DNA from: CAYRGC01 sp964601225
GTDB taxonomy: Bacteria > Patescibacteriota > Gracilibacteria > Peribacterales > Peribacteraceae
Length of the DNA stretch: 64,000 nucleotides
Direction of reading: 5' to 3'
Assembly: GCA_964601225.1 (NCBI GenBank)
Contig: CAZRMM010000007.1
Coordinates: 16,736 to 80,735 of the forward strand
A program made the position numbers and the translations under genes. The notes beneath the pieces are model-generated. The model did not search any database. It was not told the DNA's origin and saw only the letters and a program-made list of their open reading frames with translations. Position 1 is the stretch's first letter; every line of letters begins with the position of its first letter. Positions 1-8,249 of the stretch are shown here, piece after piece.

Positions 1-2028
1 ATTGCCAACCTGGCGGCGACGCCCCACATGTCGCGTCCGGAATCGCTGCACTTCACGGCGATTGGCCACTTCGGCGCCGCCCAGGTCATCGTGCAGACGC
101 TCGGTTACAAGGATTTCGGCAACGCGCGGAAGTCCAAGCAGCGCGTGCTCCTGGTAGCCAAGGACTCGCAGGGCCAGGACGCCGTTGTTCGCTCGTTCGA
201 GTGGAGTGACGTGCCTCCCACGAACACGCATAGCGGCATCGCGGCCATGCGCATCGAGGGCGACGAAGCGATCGAATCGGCCGTCACGCGGTATCGCAAC
301 GCCGGTCGGGACTTCCTCCGCGCCGAGGGCGCCCAGGAAACGCCGAACGGCGAACTGGCGCTCCGCGGCAAGGTGTTCCGCTACGTTCCCGGCGCGCAGC
401 GTTGGGAGTGGCGCGACGACTCGGAGACGAACTTTACCCCTGTTACCGCCGCCGCCGCGCCGTCGGATCCGGCTGCCCGCGAACTCCATACGATCGCGTC
501 CACTCTCCAGGCGCTCAACGGCGGATCGATCAATGCGGCCGAGATGGCGGGGCACGTCCGCTCCATGGGCGAAGAGCTGCTCCGCGCAAACGGCGCCATG
601 CCGTTCAATGAGAACGGCCTTGCCACGTTCATCCTCCAGCAGCCGCCGGACCCGTATCGCATGCAGTTCCGCTGGCGAGAAGGCAAGTGGGAAGTCCGTA
701 CCAACACCAACGCCTGGGAGCGGCTCAATGCGCCCCAGAACTTCGCCGCGCTCAACCACGCCAGCTCCTTCGGTCGTTGGCTCCGCCTCCGTAACGCCCT
801 CGCTCGCGCCAATTCCGGCGACGTCTCGGGCATGAGCGAAGTTCAGGGGCAACTCGTCGACGAGCACGAAGAGCTCGTTGCCGAGTACCTCCGCTCGGCG
901 CTCGGCGCCCGGGAACAGACGATGGAAGGCGAAAAGCGCTATCTCGTGGATATCGTCCACCCCTCCGGCACTCGTGCCCTTGTCTTCCGTTGCGACGACG
1001 GCGAATGGCAGGTCCAGGAGGGGAACGAGTGGATTCCCACCGAGGATCATCCGCCGTTCATGCTCGCGGGTGTGCTGCCGCAGCATCGGCAGCGCATCGA
1101 GCGGTTGAACGCGGCCCTCCCCGCGCTCAACGCGAGCACCGTGCTCGCGATCTCGTCCATGACGGCAGCCGCCCGCGGCACCGACCGCGCCAACGACCGC
1201 GCGCTCACGCAGAAGATCGCCGGCGAGTACGTCGTGCAGGGCCAGCAGAAGGAGGCCGGCGGCTTCATGAGCAACGCCCAGATGCTCTACGCCGTCGCCG
1301 AGGGCACCTTCAACAACGGCGCGACCGACTGCCTCATCCGTCTCCGTCCCGACGCGCCGGGGCAAGTGGCGCCGCTCGCGTACTGCCTGCCGGACGGCCG
1401 CGTCCTTCTTCTCCGCCGCAATAATGCGGGCGGTCTCGACCGTCGCATCCTCCCGAACCTCCAGGCGCTCGGTATCGTCAATCCGGGCGCTCCCAGCATT
1501 ACCGCACAGGAAACGACGAAGGCGATGGAGCAGCGCGGCAAGCAGATGCTCGACGTCCTCTCCAAGACCGAGGCGCAGGACGGCTGGGTCTCCCTCGATA
1601 CGCCCGTCGGCGGCGACGCCGAGGCGCAGAAGCAGTTCCAGGAACAGGTCATGCGTATCCTGGCGCTCCCGGTCCGCGACATCGGCCACGATCTCGAGAC
1701 GAACGTCATCGCCAACGTCGAGCAAGTGTTCCATGCACTCCACGCCCGCTCCCTCCTTGATCCCACGCTAAACCTCACGCCGAACATCGGCGATCCGAAC
1801 GCCGGCGATCTGCCGGTCAGCCAGCCGGTGGATATGGTCGTCCGCGCTTACAATCAATATGTCGCACACAATCCGGGCGCGACGATCGACGCCTTCATTG
1901 CGGAGGTGAACACGCACATCGAAGCTGAGCGTGATCGCGAGGAGAAAAAGCTCGTCAACCTTTCAGTTGTTTCCCGCGCGGCGCACAACGTCGAGTTGGG
2001 AAGGGCACCTCGTCCGATAGGTCAGTGA
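1..2028 (+). CDS. Large modular protein of unknown function, 5' end cut by window
   Basis: The reading frame is already open at base 1 and stops at TGA 2026-2028, so the gene probably begins upstream; the first in-window ATG is at 28 and would give 666 aa. I do not recognise a family. The protein appears to be built of about four related units of roughly 140-150 residues. Each has a helical half (Leu-rich, with LNxALxxxN-like text) followed by a beta half carrying a repeated F-x-W-x-x-G-x-W-x-V pattern, at about residues 112-130, 208-230 and 313-335. No signal peptide, membrane segment or catalytic motif is visible in the part seen. It converges with the HAD gene and overlaps its stop codon by 7 bases. 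Confidence 0.75.
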   Translation: MANLAATPHMSRPESLHFTAIGHFGAAQVIVQTLGYKDFGNARKSKQRVLLVAKDSQGQDAVVRSFEWSDVPPTNTHSGIAAMRIEGDEAIESAVTRYRNAGRDFLRAEGAQETPNGELALRGKVFRYVPGAQRWEWRDDSETNFTPVTAAAAPSDPAARELHTIASTLQALNGGSINAAEMAGHVRSMGEELLRANGAMPFNENGLATFILQQPPDPYRMQFRWREGKWEVRTNTNAWERLNAPQNFAALNHASSFGRWLRLRNALARANSGDVSGMSEVQGQLVDEHEELVAEYLRSALGAREQTMEGEKRYLVDIVHPSGTRALVFRCDDGEWQVQEGNEWIPTEDHPPFMLAGVLPQHRQRIERLNAALPALNASTVLAISSMTAAARGTDRANDRALTQKIAGEYVVQGQQKEAGGFMSNAQMLYAVAEGTFNNGATDCLIRLRPDAPGQVAPLAYCLPDGRVLLLRRNNAGGLDRRILPNLQALGIVNPGAPSITAQETTKAMEQRGKQMLDVLSKTEAQDGWVSLDTPVGGDAEAQKQFQEQVMRILALPVRDIGHDLETNVIANVEQVFHALHARSLLDPTLNLTPNIGDPNAGDLPVSQPVDMVVRAYNQYVAHNPGATIDAFIAEVNTHIEAERDREEKKLVNLSVVSRAAHNVELGRAPRPIGQ

Positions 2029-2687
2029 CCGAGCAGGTCCGTCAACACGCGAGATAGTTCGTATACCGAACGAACTTCTTGCACGGACGACGCGTGCGGC
2101 GGAGTCCACTCGGAGCGGATCAGGACGCCCGGCATGCCCGCTCGCTCGGCCGCATCGATATCGAACTGCTGGTCGCCCACGTACGTACACGCCGCCGGAT
2201 CCACGCCGAGGCGGTCGGCCCCGAGCAGGAGCCCGTGCGGGTGCGGTTTCGTGAAGTCGCCCATGTCGTCCACCGTCACGAACGCGTCGAAGTGCTTCTT
2301 CACCCCGAGGAGGGAATCGATGGCGTCTACGTAGCTCATCCACGATCCCGTCACGAGGCCGACGGGCACGCCCTTGGCCCGGAGCGTCGCGAGAAGGTCC
2401 TCCGCCCCGGGGTACCACGCCGTCTTCGTGCGCAGGAGTTCCATGTAGAGCTCGTCGCGATGCCGGCGGATGTCGGGCACGCGGTCCTCCGTATGGCCGT
2501 AGAGGGCGAGGATGCCCTTGAGGTGCAGCGGCCGCCCGTACCACTCCCGGTACTGGTCCCACGTGGCGTCGATGCCGAGAACGTCCTTGAGGCTCGCGAG
2601 CACGGCCTGCCCGTAGAGCGTGATCGTGTCGACGAGCGTGCCGTCGAGATCGAAGAGGATGGCCTTCGAAGGAGTGGGTGCCGTCAT
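2022..2687 (-). CDS. HAD-superfamily phosphatase (phosphoglycolate phosphatase/PpaX-like)
   Basis: The 221-aa protein has the HAD nucleophile motif DLDGT at residues 13-17 (Asp13 nucleophile, Asp15 acid). It also has a Thr/Ser motif II (LVTGS, near 118), a Lys (KPH, near 152) and the acidic motif IV in GDQQFDID near 171. The cap lies between motifs I and II, as in subfamily IA phosphatases such as Gph and PpaX. A small soluble phosphate-ester hydrolase is expected; the substrate cannot be read from sequence. A TATCCT hexamer (2702-2697) ends 9 bases before the ATG, so the mRNA is probably nearly leaderless. It converges with the upstream large gene. Confidence 0.85.
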   Translation of the reverse strand: MTAPTPSKAILFDLDGTLVDTITLYGQAVLASLKDVLGIDATWDQYREWYGRPLHLKGILALYGHTEDRVPDIRRHRDELYMELLRTKTAWYPGAEDLLATLRAKGVPVGLVTGSWMSYVDAIDSLLGVKKHFDAFVTVDDMGDFTKPHPHGLLLGADRLGVDPAACTYVGDQQFDIDAAERAGMPGVLIRSEWTPPHASSVQEVRSVYELSRVLTDLLGH

Positions 2688-2708
2688 GGTTGGCGCAGGA
2701 TAAAGGAG

Positions 2709-2791
2709 TACCCAGGAGGGCAGAAGGGCAGTACGGCAGAAAGGGCAGGAAGTCGGAGACCTTCTGCCCTGCTGTCTTTCTGCCTTTGTTA
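2709..2791. repeat. Palindromic spacer of 8-base GGCAG units
   Basis: The left arm repeats CAGnAnGG-type octamers (CAGGAGGG, CAGAAGGG, CAGTACGG, CAGAAAGG) and the right arm carries the complementary CTTCTGCC-type octamers, ending in the RNase J stop codon. The same architecture recurs at 6984-7062 and 44526-44620. It could fold as a long hairpin and may act as a terminator between the RNase J gene and the HAD gene. Confidence 0.7.
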
Positions 2792-4723
2792 CACCTCGAT
2801 AATGATCGGCACCACCATGGGTTCGCGATCGAGCTTGCGGTCGAAATAGCGGAAGAGGGCTCCCGTGACGGCGCGCTTGAGGTCCTTGCGTTCCTTCACG
2901 CCGCGGGCAATTTCCTCTTCGTACGCCTTGCGCGTGGTTTGGACGATTTCCTTCGTGATCTCCTGGTACTCGGACCCGTAGAGGAGTCCGCGGGAGAGGA
3001 CGTCGGGGTCGCCCACGAGGCGCTTGCTGTCGGCGTAGGCGCGGATGGCCACCACGACGACGCCGGAATCGCTCATAATCTTGCGTTCGTCGAGGATGCG
3101 TTGGCCTTCGCCGGCGGCTCCGAGACCGTCGATGATGACGTCTTTATAACCGAGCTTCTGTTTGCTCTTCCTCGCGTTGCCCTGTGCATCGAACTCGATC
3201 ATCTCGCCGTTGCTGATGAGGTGCAGACGGTTCTCCTCGTACCCGATGGAGCGGCCGAGGTTCGCGTGCGCGACGCGCATGTGCGGTTCGCCGTGCTCGG
3301 GAATGAGGTGCTTGGCGCGGACCAGGCGGTGCATGAGGAGCAGGTCGCTCTGGAAGCCGTGGCCGGTGGTGTGGAGCGCGAGTTCCTGGTTGGTCTTCAC
3401 GTGGGCGCCGAGGAGGTGGAGGTTATTGACCACCTTCGCCACGGCGCGCTCGTTGCCGAGGATCGGGTTGCTGCTCAGGATCACCGTGTCGCCCTTCTTC
3501 ACGACGATGTGGCGGTGGATGCCGAGTCCCATGCGGGCGAGGCCGGCCACTTCTTCGCCTTGGCTGCCCGTGGTGAGGATGAGCACCTCGTTATCCGGCA
3601 GGCGGTCCATGGTGGGGTTCACCTTGCGAATGAGGCCGCGGGGGGCCTTGATGTAGCCGAGCTGCTGGGCGATCTCGAGGTTCGTTTCCATGCTGCGGCC
3701 CGACACGAACACCTTCCTGTTGAAGGTCTTGGCGTGCTCGATGACCTGCGCGAGGCGGTTCAAAAGCGAGCTGAAGGTGGAGATGATCACGCGGCCCTTG
3801 GCGTCGCGTATGAGGCCGTAGAGCGTCTCGGAAATTTCCTTCTCGCTCTTGCTCTGGCCCGGCTTGGTGGCGTTCGTGGAGTCGGCGATGACCGCGAGCA
3901 CGCCCTGATCGCCGAGTTCGGCGAGACGGGAGAAGTCCGCCGGGGGCTCGTTCATCGGCGTGAGGTCGAACTTGAAGTCGCCGGTGTGCACGATGGTGCC
4001 GTACGGCGTGTGCACGGCGATGGCCGCCGAATCGGGGATCGAGTGGGTGACGCGAAGGAATTCCACCTCCACCTTTCCGAGGCGGATCTTCTCGCGGAAG
4101 TTCACGGTGTGAAGCCGTGCCTTGCTTGTGAGACCCTCCTCGTCCAGGCGCTTGCGGACGAACGCCATGGTGAGGCGGGTGCCGTAGCAGGGCGGGAAAT
4201 GGAGCTGCGGGAGCAGGTGCTGCACCGCGCCGATGTGGTCGAGGTGCCCGTGCGTGAAGAGCACGGCCTTGATGCGGTTCTCCTTCCCGCGGAGAGAGGA
4301 GAGGTCGGGGATCAGATAATCGATGCCGAGCATGTCCTCGTCCGGGAACTGGAGACCGAGGTCGATGATGTAGAGGTCGCCGTCGACGTCGATGACGAAG
4401 CAGTTGCGGCCGACCTGATCGAAGCCGCCGAGCGGATAAACGCGCAGAGGCGTCTTGCCTGACGCGACGGGCGCGGAGCTTACCGTCGGGGCGGACGCGG
4501 ACTGCTTGCCGCCGCGATCGCGCTGGTCGCGGCCCTGTGGGGGGCGCTGCCCCTTACCGCCGCGATTGCCGCGGCCGGGGAACCAGCGCTTGATGCCGCG
4601 CGGTTGGTCCTGCGCGGAAGAGGGGGACGCCGGGGGCGTCGGGGATTCGTCCGCACGGGCGGACGGCTCCGGGGGAGTCGTGGGGAGAAAACCTTCTCCA
4701 TCGTCTCCGATGATGTTGTTCAT
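2789..4723 (-). CDS. rnj: Ribonuclease J
   Basis: This is a 644-aa metallo-beta-lactamase/beta-CASP nuclease. The zinc motif THGHLDH lies at residues 157-163, after a conserved start PLGGFDQVGRNC near 97-108. The beta-CASP region and a typical RNase J C-terminal domain follow. RNase J processes and degrades mRNA (5'-3' exonuclease and endonuclease). An unusual disordered N-terminal extension of about 85 residues, rich in Pro, Ser and RG repeats, may bind RNA or partners. An in-frame extension to 4828 exists, but a good promoter (TTGCTT, 17 bp, TACAGT) lies inside it with transcription starting near 4748. I therefore choose the ATG at 4723. Confidence 0.93.
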   Translation of the reverse strand: MNNIIGDDGEGFLPTTPPEPSARADESPTPPASPSSAQDQPRGIKRWFPGRGNRGGKGQRPPQGRDQRDRGGKQSASAPTVSSAPVASGKTPLRVYPLGGFDQVGRNCFVIDVDGDLYIIDLGLQFPDEDMLGIDYLIPDLSSLRGKENRIKAVLFTHGHLDHIGAVQHLLPQLHFPPCYGTRLTMAFVRKRLDEEGLTSKARLHTVNFREKIRLGKVEVEFLRVTHSIPDSAAIAVHTPYGTIVHTGDFKFDLTPMNEPPADFSRLAELGDQGVLAVIADSTNATKPGQSKSEKEISETLYGLIRDAKGRVIISTFSSLLNRLAQVIEHAKTFNRKVFVSGRSMETNLEIAQQLGYIKAPRGLIRKVNPTMDRLPDNEVLILTTGSQGEEVAGLARMGLGIHRHIVVKKGDTVILSSNPILGNERAVAKVVNNLHLLGAHVKTNQELALHTTGHGFQSDLLLMHRLVRAKHLIPEHGEPHMRVAHANLGRSIGYEENRLHLISNGEMIEFDAQGNARKSKQKLGYKDVIIDGLGAAGEGQRILDERKIMSDSGVVVVAIRAYADSKRLVGDPDVLSRGLLYGSEYQEITKEIVQTTRKAYEEEIARGVKERKDLKRAVTGALFRYFDRKLDREPMVVPIIIEV

Positions 4724-4754
4724 ACGTTCGATTGGAAATATGTACCGTGTCTCT

Positions 4755-4783
4755 ACTGTAGCAAGAGAAAGATCGGTAAGCAA
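4755..4783 (-). promoter_or_regulatory. Sigma70-type promoter of RNase J
   Basis: On the minus strand TTGCTT (4783-4778) is separated by 17 bases from TACAGT (4760-4755). Predicted initiation near 4748 gives a leader of about 25 bases and decides the start codon of the RNase J gene. Confidence 0.65.
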
Positions 4784-4928
4784 GGTACACTTTGTCGTGT
4801 AGTCATTTTTTTGGCTTGTAATAAACAAATTTTTACTTGCATTTTTTGTTTCTCAGGTCGAATCATGAGTGTGCGAGGCCGGACGCCGCCTTGTTTTTTT
4901 TGAGCCGCCAGGAGGATTATCGGGCGGC

Positions 4929-4957
4929 TTGCCACCGCCCGGCGCACGCTGTAGCCT
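4929..4957 (+). promoter_or_regulatory. Promoter of the PP2C-like gene
   Basis: TTGCCA (4929-4934), a 17-base spacer and TAGCCT (4952-4957) precede the ATG at 4967 by 9 bases. This predicts a very short or absent leader. The region is GC-rich and also folds as a small GGCGG/CCGCC hairpin. Confidence 0.5.
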
Positions 4958-4966
4958 TTCGTCCTG

Positions 4967-6985
4967 ATGGACATCGCCGTCCACACAGGGACAACCAGAC
5001 ATGTACCAGGGACCATTCTGGCGTCGCTCTCGTTCTCCGCGGGAGACGAGCATGCGTGCCTGCTTTTGCATGTCAGCGGAGATCAGCGGGCCGGGAAGAC
5101 GCTGGAGCAAGAGGCGGCTTCCATTCTTCAGCATTCGCTTCTTGGAACCGAAGGAGAATCGTGGAACCGACTCGACGGCGCCCTCAAAGAACTCAACGGA
5201 CTCTTCAAGGGGCTCCTCCTCGCCAAATCCATCGACGACGTCCATGCCGTCGTCGCGCTCCTCGATCGCGAGGGCGCTCTTCACGTATCCCATGCCGGGC
5301 GAGGCGAGGCGTACTTGATTCGCGGCGGACTTGCGAGTCAAATTACGGAATTTACCAAAGGGAAGCCGGTCGCGGCGTTCATCCATATCAGCAGCGGCCA
5401 GCTCGAGGATCAGGACGCGGTGGTCCTATCGACGCAGCGATTGCTTCGTGCCGTCACGCCCGCGCAGTTGTCCGAGTTTGCCCGTCGCGGCGAAGGGTTC
5501 CTGGAGCAGGTCCAGAAGTCGCTTGAAGGGGAGAGAGAGGAGGCCGCGCTCGCCGCTTTTACCGCGGGAGTCCCCGGATCCGAGCCCGCACCCAAGTCCG
5601 CTTCTGCGACAGAGGCGCGTCCGCGCACGTCCGCTCTTTTGCAGAGACAGAAAGGGCGTCGAGGTCCTTCGTTTGATTTTTCACTCGGAGGCATTGCGGA
5701 TGCCGCGCTGCATTATGTGAAAAAGGCAGGATCGTCCCTGAAAGACATCGGCACGAAAGCCGCACCGGTGCTTGTCACCGCGGGGGGCAAGGCGGGCAAT
5801 CAGCTGGAAGTTGTCAAAGAGAAGTTCGACACGCTGGTTTCGGATTTGAAGCATCCTCAGCGCAAGCGTCGGGCGCATCTCTTTATTTTGGCAGGAGTTC
5901 TTTCCGCTTTCCTCGTGATTTGGCTCGTCGTGAGCCTCTTTACCAGCACGCAGCGGAGCAAGACCCGCGCCGAGCTCAGCGCTCTCGTTCAGCAGATTGA
6001 GACGGATATTTCGACGGCCGACAACCGCCACATCGCCGGCGATACCGATGCGGCAAATACCATTCTCCAGCGCGCGGAGGAATATGCGAAGCAGGTCATG
6101 AACAACGACAGCAGGCTCTTCCGCGTGGAGGCGGTCGATTTGCTCGATAAGATCAGGCAGAAGCGCGAGAGTTTCAATAATATCTCACGCGTGTCGCCCC
6201 GTTTGGTTGTCAATCTCTCTTCGAATACTCCAACCGTTTCCGCTCAGGGATTGATCGGGTTGGGTGACGGAGAATTTGTGGCATACGATCGCCAGAACAC
6301 TTTCCGAATTCTTCTGAACAAGGTCGATGATCCGAATAAGATCGCCGAGGACGAGCTGATTCTCCAGGGCGTGAATTTCCCGCGATTCAAAACGCAGGTG
6401 TTCATGACGACGGGAAACAGCATCGTGGAGGGATCCGCGAATCAGTTCACGTCGATGAAAACGGAGGATCCCGCGGGCTGGATCTCAGGGAAAGACATCG
6501 AGACGTACCTGCGCTTCCTGTACGTGCTCTCGCCGGATCGTAAGCAGATCTATAAGTACGAGCGACTTTCAAATCGATATTCGGCTCCCGTGCCGTATAA
6601 CGTCAACGGCGATCTGACCGGAGCAATCGATATGACAGTGGACGGAGCCGTCTACGTGTTGAAGGAGGGTGGCACGGTCGTGAAGCTCTTCCGGGGCGAA
6701 ACCCAGCCGTTTGCTCTCAAGCATGCTCCCGAAGATGCATTGGCGACCGTTACGAAGCTCTTCAAGGTCTCCGAGAGGAACTTCTACTTCCTTGATCCCC
6801 AGAAAAATCGCGTGATTGTGGCGACGGACGGAGGCGAATCCGGAGAGTCCTCGTATCTCCGGCAGTACATCGTGGAAGGTGAACAGCTCGGTACGCTCGT
6901 GGATCTTTATGTGGATGCGGACGAGAGTCATTTGTATCTGCTTGATGAAAAGAGGCTCTACGTGGTGGATTTGGCCGCGCGGTAA
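4967..6985 (+). CDS. PP2C-like domain membrane protein with C-terminal propeller-like domain
   Basis: The 672-aa protein has three parts. Residues 1-165 resemble a PP2C-type phosphatase core: strands around ALLDREGALHVSHAGRGEAY at 97-116, and a late DAVVLSTQRLLRAV segment where PP2Cs have the SDGL box. A membrane segment lies at about 304-325, preceded by Arg/Lys. The C-terminal region of about 280 residues has repeated short beta motifs that look like a propeller or similar all-beta sensor outside the membrane. The metal-binding Asp residues of true PP2Cs are not evident, so the N-terminal domain may be catalytically dead. It runs divergently from the RNase J gene. Function is inferred only from fold-like patterns. 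Confidence 0.7.
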   Translation: MDIAVHTGTTRHVPGTILASLSFSAGDEHACLLLHVSGDQRAGKTLEQEAASILQHSLLGTEGESWNRLDGALKELNGLFKGLLLAKSIDDVHAVVALLDREGALHVSHAGRGEAYLIRGGLASQITEFTKGKPVAAFIHISSGQLEDQDAVVLSTQRLLRAVTPAQLSEFARRGEGFLEQVQKSLEGEREEAALAAFTAGVPGSEPAPKSASATEARPRTSALLQRQKGRRGPSFDFSLGGIADAALHYVKKAGSSLKDIGTKAAPVLVTAGGKAGNQLEVVKEKFDTLVSDLKHPQRKRRAHLFILAGVLSAFLVIWLVVSLFTSTQRSKTRAELSALVQQIETDISTADNRHIAGDTDAANTILQRAEEYAKQVMNNDSRLFRVEAVDLLDKIRQKRESFNNISRVSPRLVVNLSSNTPTVSAQGLIGLGDGEFVAYDRQNTFRILLNKVDDPNKIAEDELILQGVNFPRFKTQVFMTTGNSIVEGSANQFTSMKTEDPAGWISGKDIETYLRFLYVLSPDRKQIYKYERLSNRYSAPVPYNVNGDLTGAIDMTVDGAVYVLKEGGTVVKLFRGETQPFALKHAPEDALATVTKLFKVSERNFYFLDPQKNRVIVATDGGESGESSYLRQYIVEGEQLGTLVDLYVDADESHLYLLDEKRLYVVDLAAR

Positions 6986-7062
6986 AGGCAGAAAGGCAGC
7001 AGGGCGGAACGGCAGCGGTTTTTTTTACGAGTCCTGACTTGCTGCCCTTCTGCCCTTGTAGG
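6984..7062. repeat. Palindromic spacer of 8-base GGCAG units
   Basis: The left arm has AAAGGCAG, AAAGGCAG, CAGGGCGG, AACGGCAG in register; after a T8 run and a short loop the right arm has TTGCTGCC and CTTCTGCC. It starts at the stop of the preceding gene and may terminate it. It belongs to the same family as 2709-2791 and 44526-44620. Confidence 0.7.
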
Positions 7063-7086
7063 CGCTCCCGTATCCTCATCTCGGCC

Positions 7087-7476
7087 ATGGCTATCCCCCG
7101 CATCCTCCTCTTCGGCACCTTCGACGGTCTCCATCCGGGGCACCGTTTCGTGTTCGACAGTGCGCGCGAGCGCGGCGAGGTCTTCGTCGTTGTGGCGCGG
7201 GACGCGAACGTGGAGCGCATCAAGGGGCGTACTCCGCGCCGGACCGAAGGGGAGCGGGCGCAGACGATCCGGGACGCCTATCCGGACGTGGCCGTCCTCC
7301 TGGGCGATCCCGACGATTTCCTCGTTCCGCTGCGAACCGTGAAGCCCGATCTGATCCTTCTGGGCTACGATCAGCGGCTCCCTCCCGGCGTAGCCGAGAA
7401 GGATTTTCCGTGTCCGGTTGAGAGACTTCCGGGCTTCGAGCCGGGGAAATACAAGAGCAGCCTCATGGAGTCCTGA
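7087..7476 (+). CDS. Cytidylyltransferase-like nucleotidyltransferase
   Basis: This 129-aa protein has the class signature FGTFDGLHPGHR at residues 9-20, with the HxGH nucleotide-binding motif (HPGH) at 16-19. A C-terminal RTxxxSSL-like segment (KYKSSLME) is near the end. The family includes glycerol-3-phosphate cytidylyltransferase and the archaeal-type FAD synthetase RibL; the length and EKDFPCPVERLPGF text fit the latter group, but the substrate is uncertain. The start at 7087 is chosen because an upstream in-frame extension is repeat DNA. TATCCT at 7071-7076 ends 10 bases before the ATG. Confidence 0.85.
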   Translation: MAIPRILLFGTFDGLHPGHRFVFDSARERGEVFVVVARDANVERIKGRTPRRTEGERAQTIRDAYPDVAVLLGDPDDFLVPLRTVKPDLILLGYDQRLPPGVAEKDFPCPVERLPGFEPGKYKSSLMES

Positions 7477-7498
7477 GATCCTACCGGTCTTCGCTCAG

Positions 7499-7538
7499 AT
7501 GAAGACGCAAAGGACGCAAAGACGCACGGGACGCCAAG
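7499..7538. repeat. Short ACGCAAAG-type tandem repeat
   Basis: GACGCAAA, GGACGCAAA, GACGCACG and GGACGCC follow one another at 8-9 base spacing just after the nucleotidyltransferase gene. Only one arm is visible. It looks like the other periodic spacer elements but is less certain. Confidence 0.4.
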
Positions 7539-7580
7539 AAGGCTTCCGTAAACAGACGTTTTCTGCTATACTGACCCGAT

Positions 7581-8207
7581 ATGTCCACGCAAACACACAC
7601 CCCCGCCTCTACCCCTCTTTGGAAGCAGCTCCTCGGCGCGTGCGCCGGTGCCGCCGTCGCCGTCGTCGTGTACGAAGGCTTTCTTTTCGTCACTCCTCAT
7701 CTCGAGGCATGGGTCACTTTGCCTACCGCTCCCGGGGTTACGCATCAGGACGAAACCAATTTGAATACCGTGAATGATATCGATGCCGCACGACAGGCGG
7801 CTCGCAACCGCGAGATTGCAGACCGTTTTGCCGCTGCGTCGTCTTCGGACGTACCCGCGGTTCATGCTGCGGCCGTGCCATCTTCGTCCTCTTCGTCGTC
7901 GGCGAATTCGTCGTCGGTAGGGGGTCTTCGCGCCGTCGGCGAGGCCGCAAAGGCAATCCTTGGCACGGGAAGTTCTTCTTCCATGCGGACATCTTCCGTC
8001 GCATCGTCAAAATCCTCGACGTCGAGCAGTGCGAAGAGTTCGGAGCGTTCGGTGCCGGTCGTTACGAAGGCGGTGCCTGCCGTGCCCCATGCAGACAGTC
8101 TTCCCAAGTCCGGCGTCGGCGTGATGATGGCTGCCGCGGCGGCGTTTGGGGCCAGTTCGGAGCGCTTGCGACAGCGCCGAAACGCACGCGCGAAACAAGC
8201 GGCGTGA
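7581..8207 (+). CDS. Ser-rich membrane-anchored surface protein with LPKSG tail
   Basis: The 208-aa protein has an N-terminal hydrophobic segment at about 18-39 that would act as signal or anchor. A Ser-rich low-complexity stretch runs from about residue 75 to 155. The C-terminus is LPKSG at 174-178, then a mostly Ala/Gly/Val/Met hydrophobic run and a basic tail (RLRQRR). That order (LPxSG, hydrophobic, basic) is the layout of a sortase sorting signal, but no sortase is in the window, so this is inference. TGC plus TATACT (7567-7572) ends 8 bases before the ATG, predicting a leaderless mRNA. Confidence 0.7.
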   Translation: MSTQTHTPASTPLWKQLLGACAGAAVAVVVYEGFLFVTPHLEAWVTLPTAPGVTHQDETNLNTVNDIDAARQAARNREIADRFAAASSSDVPAVHAAAVPSSSSSSSANSSSVGGLRAVGEAAKAILGTGSSSSMRTSSVASSKSSTSSSAKSSERSVPVVTKAVPAVPHADSLPKSGVGVMMAAAAAFGASSERLRQRRNARAKQAA

Positions 8208-8249
8208 CCTTGTCTTTCGACAAGCCTCGGTCTCTGCCAAGCTAGAGCC

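Noticed and set aside
2709..2791. Tandem 8-base units considered as a CRISPR array
   Set aside because: Units are too short and contiguous, without unique spacers or cas genes nearby; no CRISPR array is seen anywhere in the window.
2678..4462. Long plus-strand frame of 594 codons opposite RNase J
   Set aside because: It is antisense to a clear RNase J gene; GC-rich codon bias makes long shadow frames. The His/Val/Asp-rich product has no family features.
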